This document shows, piece by piece, positions 24,801-37,434 of a DNA stretch of 64,000 bases. The stretch is taken from the NCBI RefSeq assembly GCF_030272615.1, contig NC_081414.1:48974501-49038500 (forward strand). The letters are read 5' to 3'. Position 1 is the stretch's first letter; each line of letters starts with the position of its first letter. The DNA comes from Cryptomeria japonica. Its lineage: Eukaryota; Streptophyta; Pinopsida; Cupressales; Cupressaceae. The position numbers were made by a program, and so were the translations under genes. Below the pieces are notes generated by a model, which was not told the origin of the DNA, made no database searches, and saw only the letters and a list, made by a program, of their open reading frames with translations.

Positions 24801-26896
24801 TACCTAAGGGGTCATATGGTGTCCTAAGGGGTTATATCATGTCCTAGGAACCTTTAGGACACAATAAGACCTCTTAGCACACCATACAACCCCTAACGAC
24901 ACCATATGGTGTCCTAAGGGGTCGTAGGACACCATATGACCCCTTAGGACACAATATGACCACTAAGAACACCTAAGGGGTCACATTGTGTCCTAATGGG
25001 TCATATGGTGTCCTAAGGGGTCATAGAACACCATATGACCCCTTAGGACACCATACGACACATAACAACACCAAATGGTGTCCTAAGGGGTCATATGGTG
25101 TCCTAAGGGGTCATAGGACACCATATGACCCCTTAGGAGACATATGACCCATAACAACACCATATGGTATCCTAAGGGGTCATAGAAAACCATATGACCC
25201 TTAGGACACCATATGACCCATAACGATACCATATGATGTTCTAAGGAATCATAAGACACCATATGACCGCTTAGAACACAATATGACCCCTAACAACATC
25301 ATATAGTGTCATAAGGGGTCATAGGACACCATATGACCCCTTATGACACAATATGACCCCTAACAACGTCATATAGTGTCCTAAGGGGTCATATGGTGTC
25401 CTAAGGGGTTATATAACACCATATGACCCCTTAGAATACCATAAGACCCATAACAACACCATATGATGTCCTAAGGTGTCATATGGTGTCCTAAAGGGTC
25501 ATGGGACACCATATGACCTCTTAGGACATAGTATGACCCCTAACAAAATCTAATGGATCATATGGTGTCTAAGGGGTCATACGATGTCTTGTGACCCCTT
25601 AGGACACAATATGACCCCTTAGCACACCATACAACCCCCAACGACACCGTATGGTGTCCTAAAGGGTCATAGGACACCATATGACCCGTTTGGACACAAT
25701 ATGACCCCTAACAATACCTAAGGAGTCATATGATGTCCTAATAGGTCATAGGATACCATATGACCCCTTAACACACCATACAACCCCTAACGATACCATA
25801 TGGTGTCCTAAAGGCTTATAGAACACCATATGACCCCTTAAGGTACCATAAGACCCATAACAACATCATATGGTGTCCTAAGGTATCATATGGCGTCCTA
25901 AAGGTTCATAAGACACCATATGACCCTTTAGGACACAATATGACCCCTAACGACACCTGAGGGGTCATATGGTGTCCTAATGAGTCATATAATGTCCTAT
26001 AGCCCTTTAAGATACAATATGACCCCTTAGCACACCATATGACTCCTAACGATGCCATATGGTATACTAAGGGGTATTAAGATGCCATATGGTATCCTAA
26101 GGTGTTATAAGATACCATATGACCCATTAGGACACAATATGACCCCTAACAACACCTAAGGGGTCATAGGACACCATATGAACACTTAAGACATAATATA
26201 ACCCCTAATGACACCTAATGGGTCATATGATGTCCTAAGTGGTCATATGACATCCTATGATCCCTTAAGACACAATATGACCCCTTAGCACAACATAGGA
26301 CCCCTAATGACACCATATGGTGTCCTAAGGGGTCATAGGACACCATATGACCTATTAGGACACAGTGACCCCAAACGACACCTAAAGGATCATATGTTGT
26401 CCTAAGGGGTCATCTGGTGTCCTAAGGGGTTATAGGACACCATATGACCCCTTAGGACACCATACAATCCATGATGACACCATATGGTGTCCTAAGGGGT
26501 CATAGGACACCATATGACCCCTTAGGACACAATATGACCCCTAATGACACCTTAGGGGTCATATGGTGTCCTTAGTGGTCATATGATATCTTATGGCCCC
26601 TTAGCACACCATATAAACCCTAACGACACCATATGGTGTCCTAAGGGGTCATAGGATACCATATGACCCCTTAGGAGACCATACGACCCATAACAACATC
26701 ATATAGTGTTTTAAGGAGTCATATCGTGTCCTAAGAGGTCATAGGACACCATATGACTCTTTAAGACACAATATGACCCCTTAGCACACCATATGACCCC
26801 TAGCAACATCATATGGTGTCCTAAGGGTTCATAGGACACCATATGACTCATTAGGACATAATATGACCCTTAACGACACCTAAGGAGTCATATGGT
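21818..26896. repeat. 20-bp palindromic satellite array, non-autonomous copy
   Basis: Same unit as 13616-16680 (GGTCATATGGTGTCCTAAGG in both orientations) but with its own variants: CCTAACGACACCTAAGG junctions, CCATACGACCC and CATAGGACACC. Several multi-unit blocks are duplicated, for example around ACCATGCAATGCATAATGACA near 23770-23890. At 5.1 kb it is longer than the other array. Confidence 0.95.
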
Positions 26897-28019
26897 AAAG
26901 TTAGAAGTGGGGATAGGTATGACAGAGAGATGACATTTGGGGAAGAGAGAATTAGAGAGAGTTGGGGGTAATTAGGTGTTGGGAGGAGGGGGGGATGGGA
27001 AAGTATCAACAAAGGGAGAGATGAGGAGAGAGGTCTAGAGAGAAGGTAATTAGGGGAAGGAGGGGTGAGAGAGAGGGAGGGAGTATCAACAAAGGAAGAG
27101 GGGGGAGAGATGGGGAGAGAGCCCCCTCATTACCCTCTCTCCAGTCCATCTCTTTGTTAATACATCCCTCTTCCCCTCTGCTCCCCCTAATTATTCTCTC
27201 TCTATCACTCTCTTCACCTCTCTCCACATCTCTCCCTCTCCTTTTGATGATACTTACTCTTCTCCCTCTCTTCTTATCTGATAATTACACCCAACTCTCT
27301 CACACATTATTTATTTCCCTCAATTACCCTTGATCACCTCTCTCCTCCTATGGGTTTATAGATACTTCCCTCTCCCCCTCTCCCCACCCCCTAATTACTC
27401 TCTATGTCTCTCTTCACCTCTCTCCCCATCTCTCTTCTCTCTTTTTTGATACTTTACCCTCTCCCCCTCTCCTCCTACCCCCTAATAATCTCAAACTCTC
27501 CCTCTCATTCTCTCTTCACCCCAATCACCCCCTCCTTCTCTCTCTTTGCCTTCCACCTAATTACCTCTAGCTCTCTCTCTCACACTCTCTCTTCCCCCCA
27601 ATTAATCTCTCCTTCTCACCTCTCTCCCCCTCTCTTTTTTTTGATACTTCCTTACGCCTCTCCTTGTCCCCTCTGAATTTTGTTGCTAGAGATGAGAAGG
27701 AAATGCAAAGAGACTAGTCTAGATCTTAGGGAAGAGAGAGTGACATAGAGGAGGAAATTATGAAGAGGTATAAATATAAGCACCTTGTAGAGCTTGAGAG
27801 AATGAATGAGGTATTCATTGATAGTTATAGATATAGGTCTAGAGAGAGATGTATAAATATGGAGAAAAGAGAGGGAGGAAGAAACAAATAGGTGGAGTGA
27901 TAGGTTTAGGAGAGAGAGGCGAAGAAAGGAAAAAACATAGATAACATGGTTTATAAAAATTTATCAAAGTCAATAAAATTAATAAATTTTCTATTATTAA
28001 TTAATTACTTATTTAGTTT
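26897..28019. repeat. GA-rich then CT-rich tract
   Basis: 26897-27120 is purine-rich (GAGAGAGG, GGGGGAG), 27120-27680 is pyrimidine-rich (CTCTCTCCCC, CCCCTAATTA), 27700-27960 is purine-rich again. There is no coding signal. The strand switches could form a weak imperfect palindrome. Confidence 0.8.
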
Positions 28020-29172
28020 ATTTTGAGATGATTGTTACAAAAATTCATGCAATAGGGAAATCATATGAAAAAGTCATGAGTTTTTTATGTTTTAAAAATG
28101 AAGGATGAATTTAAATGAATTATAATTATTTTTTAAAACAAATAATTGACAATATACCTATTCCATATCATAGATCTCTTAATTACCTTTCCAACACCTG
28201 TAAAAAATCAAAATTTTGATATAAAACGCAAAAGTTATGCCCAATTTACTAAATTATATTTTTTTATTTTTTTCAAAAACCGATATCCGATTTTAAAACA
28301 TAAATTTTTCCCTCCATCTTTTCGTTCAGTTTTGCTTTGGGATTTGGCTTGAAAGTGACAAGCCTGGAAAGTCAACTGAAAAAATGTGTTTTTCAGTATT
28401 CCTTGATTTTCCAGACTTTATACTGGTGGCTGACGACTTTTTTTATAACCAAAATTGATAAAACGAAAAAGGTTTTTTAAGGACATTCTCAGCTTTCCAA
28501 CAATATAAGGCTTGTCTTATTTTGACTTTAATAAATAATAATTATTTATTTTCTAATTGAATTCTGACAAAAGTCCTGATTGATAGACTAATTGAAAAAC
28601 ACTCATAACTTTCAAAGCGCATAACATTTTTTGAATTTGAAACATGCGTCACATCCTATGCTTCATCTAGTATAAGGAAAAATTAAAAAAATTTGATTTT
28701 CATAAGGTTTTGACCAAGTTAAGGTGGTCAAACATAGGAGTTTCTGAATTTCCGAAAAGCTGTAGTAGAAAATTCATAAATAATTATTTACTGTATAAAA
28801 AATTATAAAAAAATATGTGTCACATCCGGACATGAGTCTAATACTTATATTATAAATCTTATAAAAAAATATTATTATTTGATTGTGATTAGGGTGGTCA
28901 GACATACACCTACTTCTTATCTTTTTCTTGAAATTTTTGTACCACTGCATTGAAATTTGAAATTTTCATCAAATAGGATTTTTTTTCTTTCAAAAAACAA
29001 CTAGTAGCTTAGAAACTAAATTCAATTTTCTATAGATTTTTTTCTTATATATTTTAAAAATAATGTTCATAACTTATTCAATTTTTCATGTCAAGTTGCA
29101 TAACTCTGATTTTTTGAAATTTAATTGCCACTTAATGGCCTATTTTGGCACACCATGATCGTGCACATACCC
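28020..29172 (-). repeat. type A end of the non-autonomous member
   Basis: About 28290-29172 is the inverted partner of 12509-13430. Inside it, 28020-28280 contains the reverse complement of the GGGCATAACTTTTGCG segment of the type B end, so the two ends of this element are inverted repeats over much more than the terminal 30 bases. A GATATCCGATTTT motif lies at 28283-28295. Confidence 0.9.
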
Positions 29173-29801
29173 ATTCTTCAAAGATGCATTCATTTCTCAG
29201 CTCAGATGCAAGTACATGGACCATTTGGGCACGAGCGTTGGCTTGTTTTTGTCAGAATTGTATTCGGTGTGATTGGGATCAATGCGAGTCAAGTGAGTGG
29301 GGTGATACGTGGGTTCCCCAATATCTAACTCCTTTATCTCAAACAATATCCTTTTCAAACAATGACATGGAAAGTTCACTTGAGTATGATCGTCTATAAG
29401 ATCTTGTACAACCAGGACATGTTTTTGCAGTTTTTGCACCGCAAGGGAATGAAGAGAGATCAAAATATTGGTTGGAACAATGTGTACAGGGAAAACAAAA
29501 GCTAACACAACCAATGACAGATGATGATAGGTTCACATATGCTACAGGTTCAGTTGTTGTTGTGGGAACTTGGTTGCGAACATACATGATTAGAAAGAAT
29601 GGCATACCTGCTTTTGAAGACTATGAGAGACACAAAACCATTATAATGTATTCACACCTTATTATAGCTGCAAATGTCAATTTGTTGAAGCATCAAGCAA
29701 AACCGAAGACCAAAGAGCTATGGACAGTGACTACTGCTGATCATGAAGCAATACTGGATACTCTTAAGCAAAGAGATGACCCTTCAGGCATACTTGAGTA
29801 G

Positions 29802-31885
29802 TAGGTCTTTAATGGTGCCTTATTTTTTTATCATTCATTTCATTTCAAATAATGATCATTAAACCTTAATGTTCAAGTTTGTTAAGTGTATATTAAGGAT
29901 GTGTTCAAAATGCAGGTCTATTGATGAACATTTTTTTTTGCAACACGATTTTTGCATGCACATAGCCGGTACATTCGATATAATCAGAAGGGACGTATTT
30001 TTGCAACACGACTTATTATCATGCATTTGATGATCTTTACAATTTTTGTTATTAGAGAACATTATTTGACAATTTTTGATGATATAATTATCGCAAAACC
30101 TTTATGCTCATGCAGGTCTTTTTTGATGATATACAACAGTATCACATTATGATTTTTGCGTCAACATAGTGGGTTCTGTTGATATAATTCGAAGGGACGT
30201 ATTTTTATGGTATATAATCCCACATTTTCATTTATTATCATGCATTCCAGTAGAAGTTATTATCATAAAGCCTTTATGTTCATCCATGCATTTTATGTGT
30301 AGACTAACAATTGTTAAAAATACAGGATCATGCTAGATCATTCGTCGTTGACAAGACCCTCTCTTGGTGATGGTACATATTCCTTTGTGCATTAATGAGA
30401 TTAAATTTTGTGCAGAAACATTAAGTCAAGTGAATGTATTGCTATTTAGAAATGACCATATCTACCGTCGTCTTCAACCATGCAGAGAAATGCAGTGAGA
30501 ATGGCTTTAATCAACATGTGTCTTTCTTCAAAGTTATGCTTGTATACTTTGCAGAGAAACTGGTAAGTTTCATAATTATACAATCTTGTATGTCTTAAAA
30601 ATGTTTCAAATGATCTATTTATAATTTGACAAACTAATTTGTATTAAGTGTTATTGTTGTCACTCAAATTGCACCTATAGTGCACAAGCTGAAAGCTCAA
30701 GCAACTTGGTGACACATGGGATAATTCTCAGGCCTGTGGGTTGCCTATAGTGAGAATTAACCTCTAGATGAAGGGCTGGTTCCCTGTGAATCACTCTAAA
30801 TATTTACTGAGAAAAGGGGTAGAAAAACTAAAAAAATGAAAATAGAATGACTTGTGAATACTAAACCAATGTGAAGCATCAAATAAGATATCTCAAAATG
30901 ATAGAGATACACTCCCAAAAACACCAATCTGCACAAATAGACTTCTAGTTCATAACACATAAATATTTCATGCAAAGGATTTAAACTTCAAGAAATTGAA
31001 AGGAAAGAGAAACTTTCACAATCAACCAAATGAACCTATTTATCACAATGCACAACATGTGACTTACAAACGAGATAGAAAATTCAAAGGTTATCTAGAC
31101 AATAACACAATAAACTAACTCTCAATCAAGGATAAGAAAATGAACTGTAAAGACATAAGGCATAAGCTGATAATTTTTATTCAGAATTTTGTCATAAAAC
31201 TGCATATGAGCTACAAGAATGTATTCTCTGCTAAAACCAGCCAGAGAATCATCAAGAACTAGTGAAGAAAGATAAATTTTTTTCACTTTATACAAAAACC
31301 TTCCATAAGGTAGAGGAAAGATAACTCCAGAATGACTGAAGATGAACTCCCACTGAAAATATCTCCTTTGAAAACTGATCCTCTCGTAGAAATAAAAAAG
31401 CCACCAAAAGGCTCAAAAATCATGAGAAAAACTCATGCAATTCAGTTCAAACTCTTAGTCAACTAAAAGTTGACCCATAAGGCGCTCAAAATCAATCCTT
31501 ATCACCTCAAGATCATGAGAAAGACTCATGCAGACTTGCTTTGAGCTGAGTAACTGCCTGCATTAATCGGACGACTTCTTCTTATTTCGCATGGATCGCA
31601 AACTACCCGATGACTTCCTGCCACCATTTTTGGCTTCTGACTATAACTAACATTGCTTTCTTCATCGGGTCTGCCACGTATCACTTCCTGGTTGGTTCCC
31701 GGGTTCCTGCCCTACCATCTTAGCACAACCTGGACTCATTGCCCGAATGAAGCTCTTCCGTCTGATCAACCATAATCTGTGTTCTTTATTTCTTCCTCCG
31801 AATTGCTTCCTTAGCAGGCCCCATTACTTGGTCGGCAAGTCGTGGTGAATAAACACCACACATCTTTATCATGCGGTATATCGAC
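29802..31885. other. transposase 3' flank and unassigned sequence of the giant element
   Basis: 29802-30600 is AT-rich, with a repeated GGGACGTATTTTT motif (29990, 30193) and repeated ATCATGCATT. 30640-31885 has another texture (TGCACC, CTCATGAGAAAGACTCATGCA repeats) and may be part of an older LTR now split by Gypsy-1, continuing at 55277. I could not find a duplication to prove it. No coding domain is recognised. Confidence 0.4.
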
Positions 31886-32681
31886 TGTTTATGGTGAAAA
31901 TGGAAACAACAATATTGAAAGACTAAATAGATTCAACCATAAAACCCTAGCCTAACAACAACAAAGATCGACCATAACATATGAAGATTACCTAAGACAA
32001 TGCAAATCAAATAAAATCACAAAGATTATACCATCACATGTCCAATAGGGTTTGGATCTCCATTCTTCCTATCTCCATTGATCTTGCTTGATATATTTGC
32101 TCTCAGATTTTATGTGTGCACAAGAGCTCAACAAAGAATGGAAATGTGGTTGCAAGTAGACTTGATCACATATGAAAGTTTGAATGCTAGAAGGCTTGAT
32201 TAGAATGATTAGTGTGATTAGAATGATTCAATAGGGTTGATAATGAAGGAAGCATCTCCTTATATAGAAGACACTATAAGAAATAGAGGGATAAGATTAA
32301 GAGGTGTAAAAGATAAATGGTTGGCTAGGATTAGAGGGTAGGTAGAGGAAATAAAAAATAATGAGAGGGTAGGTAGTGTAGGAATTAAGAGATGAATGCC
32401 ATGTGTCATGGGTAGAAAAGGTTAATGAATTAATTAAATAAATAAAGATTCATTTAATTAATAGAGGAAATGGGATCAATTAAATAAATAAAAGTATTTA
32501 TTTAATTTAGGAAAAAGGATAATTTAAATAAATACATGTATTTATTTAAATGAGAAATAAGGCTAGAAGAGGATAAATGAATTAATTAAATAAATAAAGA
32601 TTTATTCAATTAATAGAAGAATTAGGCTAAAGTAATTAAATAAATAAAATAAAGATATTTATTTAATTAGACAGGACAATT
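31886..32681 (-). repeat. Gypsy-1 3' LTR
   Basis: About 796 bp. The inner half is rich in AATTAAATAAATAAA repeats (32420-32660). The next 13 bases inward, read on the minus strand as TATAGACACCTAA, resemble the first bases of the Gypsy-2 LTR (TGTATACACCTAA), so the original LTR may have begun there. Confidence 0.88.
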
Positions 32682-32694
32682 TTAGGTGTCTATA

Positions 32695-32708
32695 TTTTGC
32701 CCCTCTTT
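32695..32708 (-). other. Gypsy-1 polypurine tract
   Basis: The minus strand reads AAAGAGGGGCAAAA. The same 14 bases precede the 3' LTR of Gypsy-2 at 49866-49879, showing that the two elements are related. Confidence 0.85.
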
Positions 32709-33901
32709 GAGATAATGTCACTTGTCACGTTGTTTCAAAGAAGATAAGATGAACTGATACAAAGATTCCCCAAGATGGGAATGATATGCCCCCTCGAGAG
32801 ATTGGATGAAAATGTCTAAAAAGATCGCAAAAAATCTCTCAATAAGAAAGAAAGGTTAGAATGGACTAACAAAATAGGATAGAGTGATAGAGTCACGGGA
32901 TAAAGAAGATTGACGTGAGAGACTAGGGCTAGGGTAGTCTATAAGATAGACTACGAGGGAAAACATCCTCATTGTCATCCACACACCTAAGAGATCAGAG
33001 TGTAGAGAGAGCAGAGAGAAGTCAATAGTCAGTAGCGATGGCATTGGTGCATAGATTCGATCATGTTTGCCGATTTTAGAGGCCAACAGATGTAGGAGAG
33101 CCGGTAAGTATTGCAAAACCTCCTTGTACCTTGCTCTAGTAATTGTTGTCATAAATGCATGTCAGGTAGTGAAATAACTGCACATTAGGTATGTCTAGAA
33201 AAATGTCAAGCGAGGAGGAAAACGTTAAGGCACGTCTGCATTGGTGTCAAGCGCGTCTCGGTAGGCTAGGTGTGTTTAGGAACTATGCAAGCGCATTTAT
33301 ATCTTCCAGTCCAAATTGGTAGTTTTGTGATAAACATACGTTGTCGATTGGATAAGCTGCCGAGAGGATACACTCAAGCAGGTCCTCTAGGGAAGACTAG
33401 GGTAGTAGATAGGGCTAGGATTGACAATTCTATGATAGAACATATGTTGCCAATCAGGAAACTACTCAAGAGGATACGCTCAAGCAGAGGCCCTAGGATA
33501 GGATAGATCGAGGCACTTTGTGATGAACAGGGAGTACCATACAAATTGACAATTTTGTGATAGAACATACGTTGTCAATTGGATAAGCTACTCAAGAGGA
33601 TACACTCAAGTAGGTTCCCTAAAAGATAGGATCAAAGCAGCACTTTGTGATGAACAGGGAGTACTACTACGATAAAAAGCAACACTTTGTGATGAACATG
33701 GAGTACCACTAGGATAAAAAGAAGCACTTTGTGATGAACAAGGAGTACCACTAGGATAAAAAGAAACACTTTGTGATGAACAGGGAGTACCACTAGAATA
33801 GAGTGCCATATGATAGATATAAGCACTAGGATAAAAAGCAACACTTTTTGATGAACAGGGAATGCCACTAGGATTGACACAGTTGATTTGCTTGATTGCA
33901 G
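32709..33901. repeat. Gypsy-1 3' non-coding region with tandem repeats
   Basis: 33340-33630 holds about three degenerate copies of a block with GATAGAACATACGTTG, AAGAGGATACACTCAAG and CACTTTGTGATGAACAGGGA. 33630-33874 holds at least four copies of a 42-bp unit (GATAAAAAGAAACACTTTGT plus GATGAACAGGGAGTACCACTAG). Frames across it are artefacts of the period. TTGATTTGCTTGATTGCAG ends at 33900 and looks like a splice acceptor for the next ORF. Confidence 0.8.
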
Positions 33902-35758
33902 GAGGACCTACCTATGCTGGAGTCATGAGAGAGATTCCCTTCAACTCAGAGTTTACGATCGGAGCTGACACTCGAGGATAGAGAAGTAGTAGAGGCTATG
34001 GGCCTGTGATATATTATGTATGTGCCTGAGTTTTGGGCAAACATGGGTTTGCTGACTGCATTAGCTGAGAGATTGCACTCAAAGACTTGCACATTTCGTT
34101 TGCTGATGGGTGAGATGATAGTCACCTTAGAGGATGTGTATAGGATACTGTGGATACCAATCGATGGGGAGTTAGTTCCTTCCAGTCAAGAGGGAGATAG
34201 GGATGCACTAAGACAAGTGTTTCAGGATCCAGGACTATAGATGAGGGTAGGACATGCGGCTTGGGATACTATGATAGCTACAGGATTGGATCTACCAGTG
34301 GTGCTGCCATGAGTGATCAGTGGGCTCCTCTATCCAGATAGAGAGACACGAGGGTTGGTTGTGGGATGGGGGAGGACTCTGAAGACATTGGTGGCAAAGC
34401 ACACTAAGTTTGCATGGGGACTGTGTCTGCTGCCAAACTTGTATTATGAGCTGCATCAGTTTGTGTATCACGGATCAGCAGGATTGGGATGTGGAGTGAC
34501 ACCATTGTAGGTATGGGCATATGAGAATCTTCCGGTTACATGATCGATACACTTTAGAGGCAGGGGACATGGGCACAATTATGTATACTTGTATGATATG
34601 ATCACTTCTCAACCATAGATTGGGAGGCTAGACTACTGGCACCTGGTGATTGATGAGATAGACAGTGTGGTATGGAGGCCATACTTAGACTGTGAGGAGT
34701 GGGAGGATGATGCAGTGGAGCTTCCATATGTGTTCAGGAGCAGGTATCTGATAGGGAGGACACCATATGTGATTGAGAGGTAGTTGATAGACAGAGTATG
34801 CAAGCATTTCGGCAGGATACAATGGATGCCGCGGGGTTTGGGGATGTATGCACAGACAGTGAGGGATCATGTGCATTTGGGGCCATTGCTTTCTTATGAT
34901 CAGGTTGTAACACAGATGGTAGAGATGGTTCCCATGCCTTGGGATATATGGGCAGATGTGGAGGATGCAGGGATGGATGTAAAGTATACTGCATATTGGG
35001 GAGATCATTCGTTTCCATGGCTGACAAATCCAAGGGAGCCAATAGAGGGAGATGGTGGAGGTGATGGAGATGATAGTGGGGATGGCGAAGGCAGGGGCTG
35101 ATGGTGAAGGTGCGGCACAGTGGTAGAGAGGAGAGTTACTTCGAGGAGAGAGAGCAGAGAGGAGAGACAGGCTCATGTAGTGAAGGACAGAGGTGGATTA
35201 TCGTTAACGGTACCAACAGAACAAGTTCTCAGACAAGTACAAGCTCCTAGATAGGTACAAGGATGGGGACAGGGACAGGAGAAGCCACAGGAGCAGCCAC
35301 AGGGATAGGGTAAGGGGAGAGAGGGGGAGGATGAGCTACTATCCTTGAGGGAGATCTGCCAGGGACAGGTAGATGAGATCCAGGATCTGAAGAGGGAGAC
35401 AACTAGGCTCAAGAGACAGTTGAGGGACACTGAGTGGGAGAGGGATCAGGCTATTCAATGCTATACAGAGGCTAATACAACACTGAGGGCAGGGAGGCAG
35501 GCAACAGAGGACACAGGGGCCAGATATGCCTATGCTCTACGGGTAGGGGAGGAGATAGGCTACTGGAGAGACCTATACTATGGAGTGGTACCACCAGATC
35601 AGCGGGCCAGGAGCTTCCGGAGACCATCGTGGACTGTGACGACCATTGGAGGTAGAGACAGGAGACATGCGTCTAGCGGTGGGGTTATGGGTCCTCCACC
35701 ACCACCAGATAGAGGGGACAAGAGAGATGATCCTGGGGCGGGTCCTTCTAGGGCTTAG
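33902..35758 (+). pseudogene. plant mobile domain (PMD/MAIN-like) ORF, antisense in Gypsy-1
   Basis: One plus-strand frame, cut by in-frame stops (33926, 34007, 34238 and more downstream), encodes a PMD-type protein: EFWANMGLLTALAERLHSKT, GEMIVTLEDVYRILWIPIDG, VVGWGRTLKTLVAKH, LIGRTPYVIER, then an acidic Gly/Asp linker (GDGGGDGDDSGDGEG), a coiled coil (about 35345-35480, VDEIQDLKRETTRLKRQL) and a Pro/Gly/Arg-rich tail. PMD proteins include the host MAIN/MAIL silencing factors and proteins carried by plant transposons. The strand is opposite to gag-pol and the position is near the 3' LTR, as described for extra ORFs in Tat-lineage elements. At least one stop is a TGG-to-TGA change. What it does for the element is unknown. 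Confidence 0.85.
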
Positions 35759-35919
35759 ACTTTGTCAAGGCCAACCAGCTCTAAGGGAGGGAGTTCATCA
35801 TAGCCTTAGAGAGCTCCCAATGTATCAGTTTTGTACCATTTTGTATGATGACACCTTCGAGTGATTGTAGCCATATGATTTTGACATCATTGTATCATGA
35901 CACTTATGATTTTTGAGAG

Positions 35920-35950
<31 letters not shown>

Positions 35951-37434
35951 GATTCATCCTTGCGGTAGCTATATGCATGTGTACCTATGTGATGCATGTT
36001 TCTATGTGATGCATGTGTCTATGTGATGCTTATGATATGGATGCAAATACGTACATGATGCATGTTTCTTTTATGTTTAATATGTTATGCAAATGTGAAT
36101 GTATGAAATGCAGATGAAGATGATAATGCAAATAACTATTTACATGATGAGAATGTAAAAGGTGCTAACATGTGTTGTGTGCAGGATGTGGTGCAATTTT
36201 GATATCTATATGTATGCATGGAATGCTAATATGTGGTAATGCAGGTGCAAACTACATGAAATGCAAATATTTTTGCTGTGTCATTATACTCAATCATGTG
36301 ATAGCGGGATACATGGACTCAGGAAGGATGATGGAGGTCAATCAAGAAATGAGGATTGAAGATAGAAGATATGGAAGTGAAAGAGCTTCTTGTGCTATTA
36401 TCATCATTGAGCTTTATTATGGAAAATAGGTTATGACAATCCGGATATATGTTCGACCCAGAAAGTCATTGTACCCGTTTGCATGGAGATCAGACAATCA
36501 CAAACAAGGAATGCTCCATTTCACACTAGACTCACAGTGTCCTCATATCCTTGGACAAGTAATAGCATTACTAAGTGACAATCCACAAACAACAAAGAAA
36601 AATAGGTGACGATACCCCATCCTTGCCTTTCTAGTCAAAGACATCCTGGAGATAAAATCTCTAGTCAGAGACATTCCAGAAAAGCTAAAAGACATGTCAC
36701 TAGAAGATAAAATCAAAAGAAAACCAAGACTTGACACCAACATCTACTGTAGTCCTCAATTTTAGTGTCTCTTGTCACTTGTATAAGTCGATTTGATTGT
36801 GGTCACAATGTTTACTTTCACAAAGGGATAGATAGCACTGAACCATAATGTTGTCTGAGTCTGTTGAAAGGTTTGATTTGTTGAAGCCCATTTTTGTTGA
36901 TGTGTCTCATCTAGAACTAACTGAATCCATACAACTGATACTTTATTGTGGACTGGTGATGCAAGTGTTTCTTTATTGCGGATTGTGCACGGATAGACTA
37001 AAGAAAATTGTAAGAAAGTGTACTCCTTGAAACATATGATGCTCTTAGTTCCACACCCATCACTAAACTTAGGATTTTACTTAGCCATAGATAGGAGCTG
37101 ATTTATTATGGATGGAAAGGGGTGAAAATGAGGGATTATTATGAAATGGCTAACCAATCTTAGGTAGATCAATAACAAGCCATGATGGGAATGGGTGTTT
37201 ATTATGGATGGATAGGTTGTGAGTGTGTGCAAAGTGAAAGGATGAAATGGAATCCTAAAGGAGGGAGGAGAAATGTCTCTACACATGGCACCAGTGACCC
37301 AGTTATCACCATGGTACTTGCCCAAGGTGCCACTGAAGGGGTTTTCATGGTTGGACGAAATGTTTTCTCTTTTTTTTTTTTTTCTGGATTTTTTTTTTTT
37401 TTTTTGTGTTTTTGAATTAGGATACTCTGAAGAG
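35759..37434. other. Gypsy-1 non-coding between the antisense ORF and pol remnant
   Basis: It contains an (AT)n run at about 35920-35945, repeated GATGCATGTTTCTATGT units (about 35975-36070), and two T-runs at 37364-37404. No domain is seen in the short frames (36172-36429, 37077-37325). Confidence 0.6.

Larger units (their letters stand above)
20261..29172 (-). mobile_element. non-autonomous member of the giant transposon family, 8.9 kb
   Basis: The left terminus begins GGGTATGTGCAAGATCATGG; the right terminus, on the minus strand, begins GGGTATGTGCACGATCATGG; about 27 of 30 terminal bases match. A 4-bp duplication, ATTC, flanks it (20257-20260 and 29173-29176), and excision of one copy restores the transposase frame of the surrounding element. 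The left end is type B and the right end type A, so it lies in the orientation opposite to its host. Between the ends it holds only CT-rich DNA, a 5.1-kb satellite array and more CT/GA-rich DNA. No transposase fragment is seen, so mobility needed a helper. Confidence 0.92.
17194..29801 (+). pseudogene. Sola-like transposase gene, split by two insertions
   Basis: The frame starts at ATG 17194 (MGSS...), is interrupted by a solo LTR at 17207-17998 and by a transposon at 20261-29172, and ends at 29801. Removing both insertions with one duplication copy each leaves one phase of about 965 codons. Segments: basic Arg/Lys-rich N-terminus (RERDREGHRRRRQ); acidic Asn/Glu-rich region (18110-18300); helical DNA-binding-like region (18400-18840); Cys/His cluster (CSECGGLSKFVSC, about 19350-19390); catalytic core with Asp at 19659 (VVDFVENY), Asp at 19926 (WSDNYMGQFKN) and Asp at 20049 in HGKGEHDGAG; C-terminal segment from 29177. 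In-frame stops are at 18036 TGA, 18840 TGA, 19239 TAG, 19605 TAG, 19908 TGA and 29397 TAA. Every one is a single C-to-T step from Arg or Gln. The gene is dead here; family assignment rests on motifs I recognise, not a search. Confidence 0.85.

Noticed and set aside
21818-26896. Regular short repeats resembling a CRISPR array
   Set aside because: There are no unique spacers, the units flip orientation, and the sequence context is a plant transposon.
18054-29801. Assigning the transposase to KDZ, MULE or CACTA
   Set aside because: The 4-bp duplications do not fit the 8-9-bp (KDZ, MULE) or 3-bp (CACTA) duplications of those families, and the termini do not begin CACTA.
34685-35176. Minus-strand 163-codon ORF across the PMD region
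   Set aside because: It is the antisense shadow of the recognised PMD frame, with a His/Pro/Tyr-rich composition and no domain.
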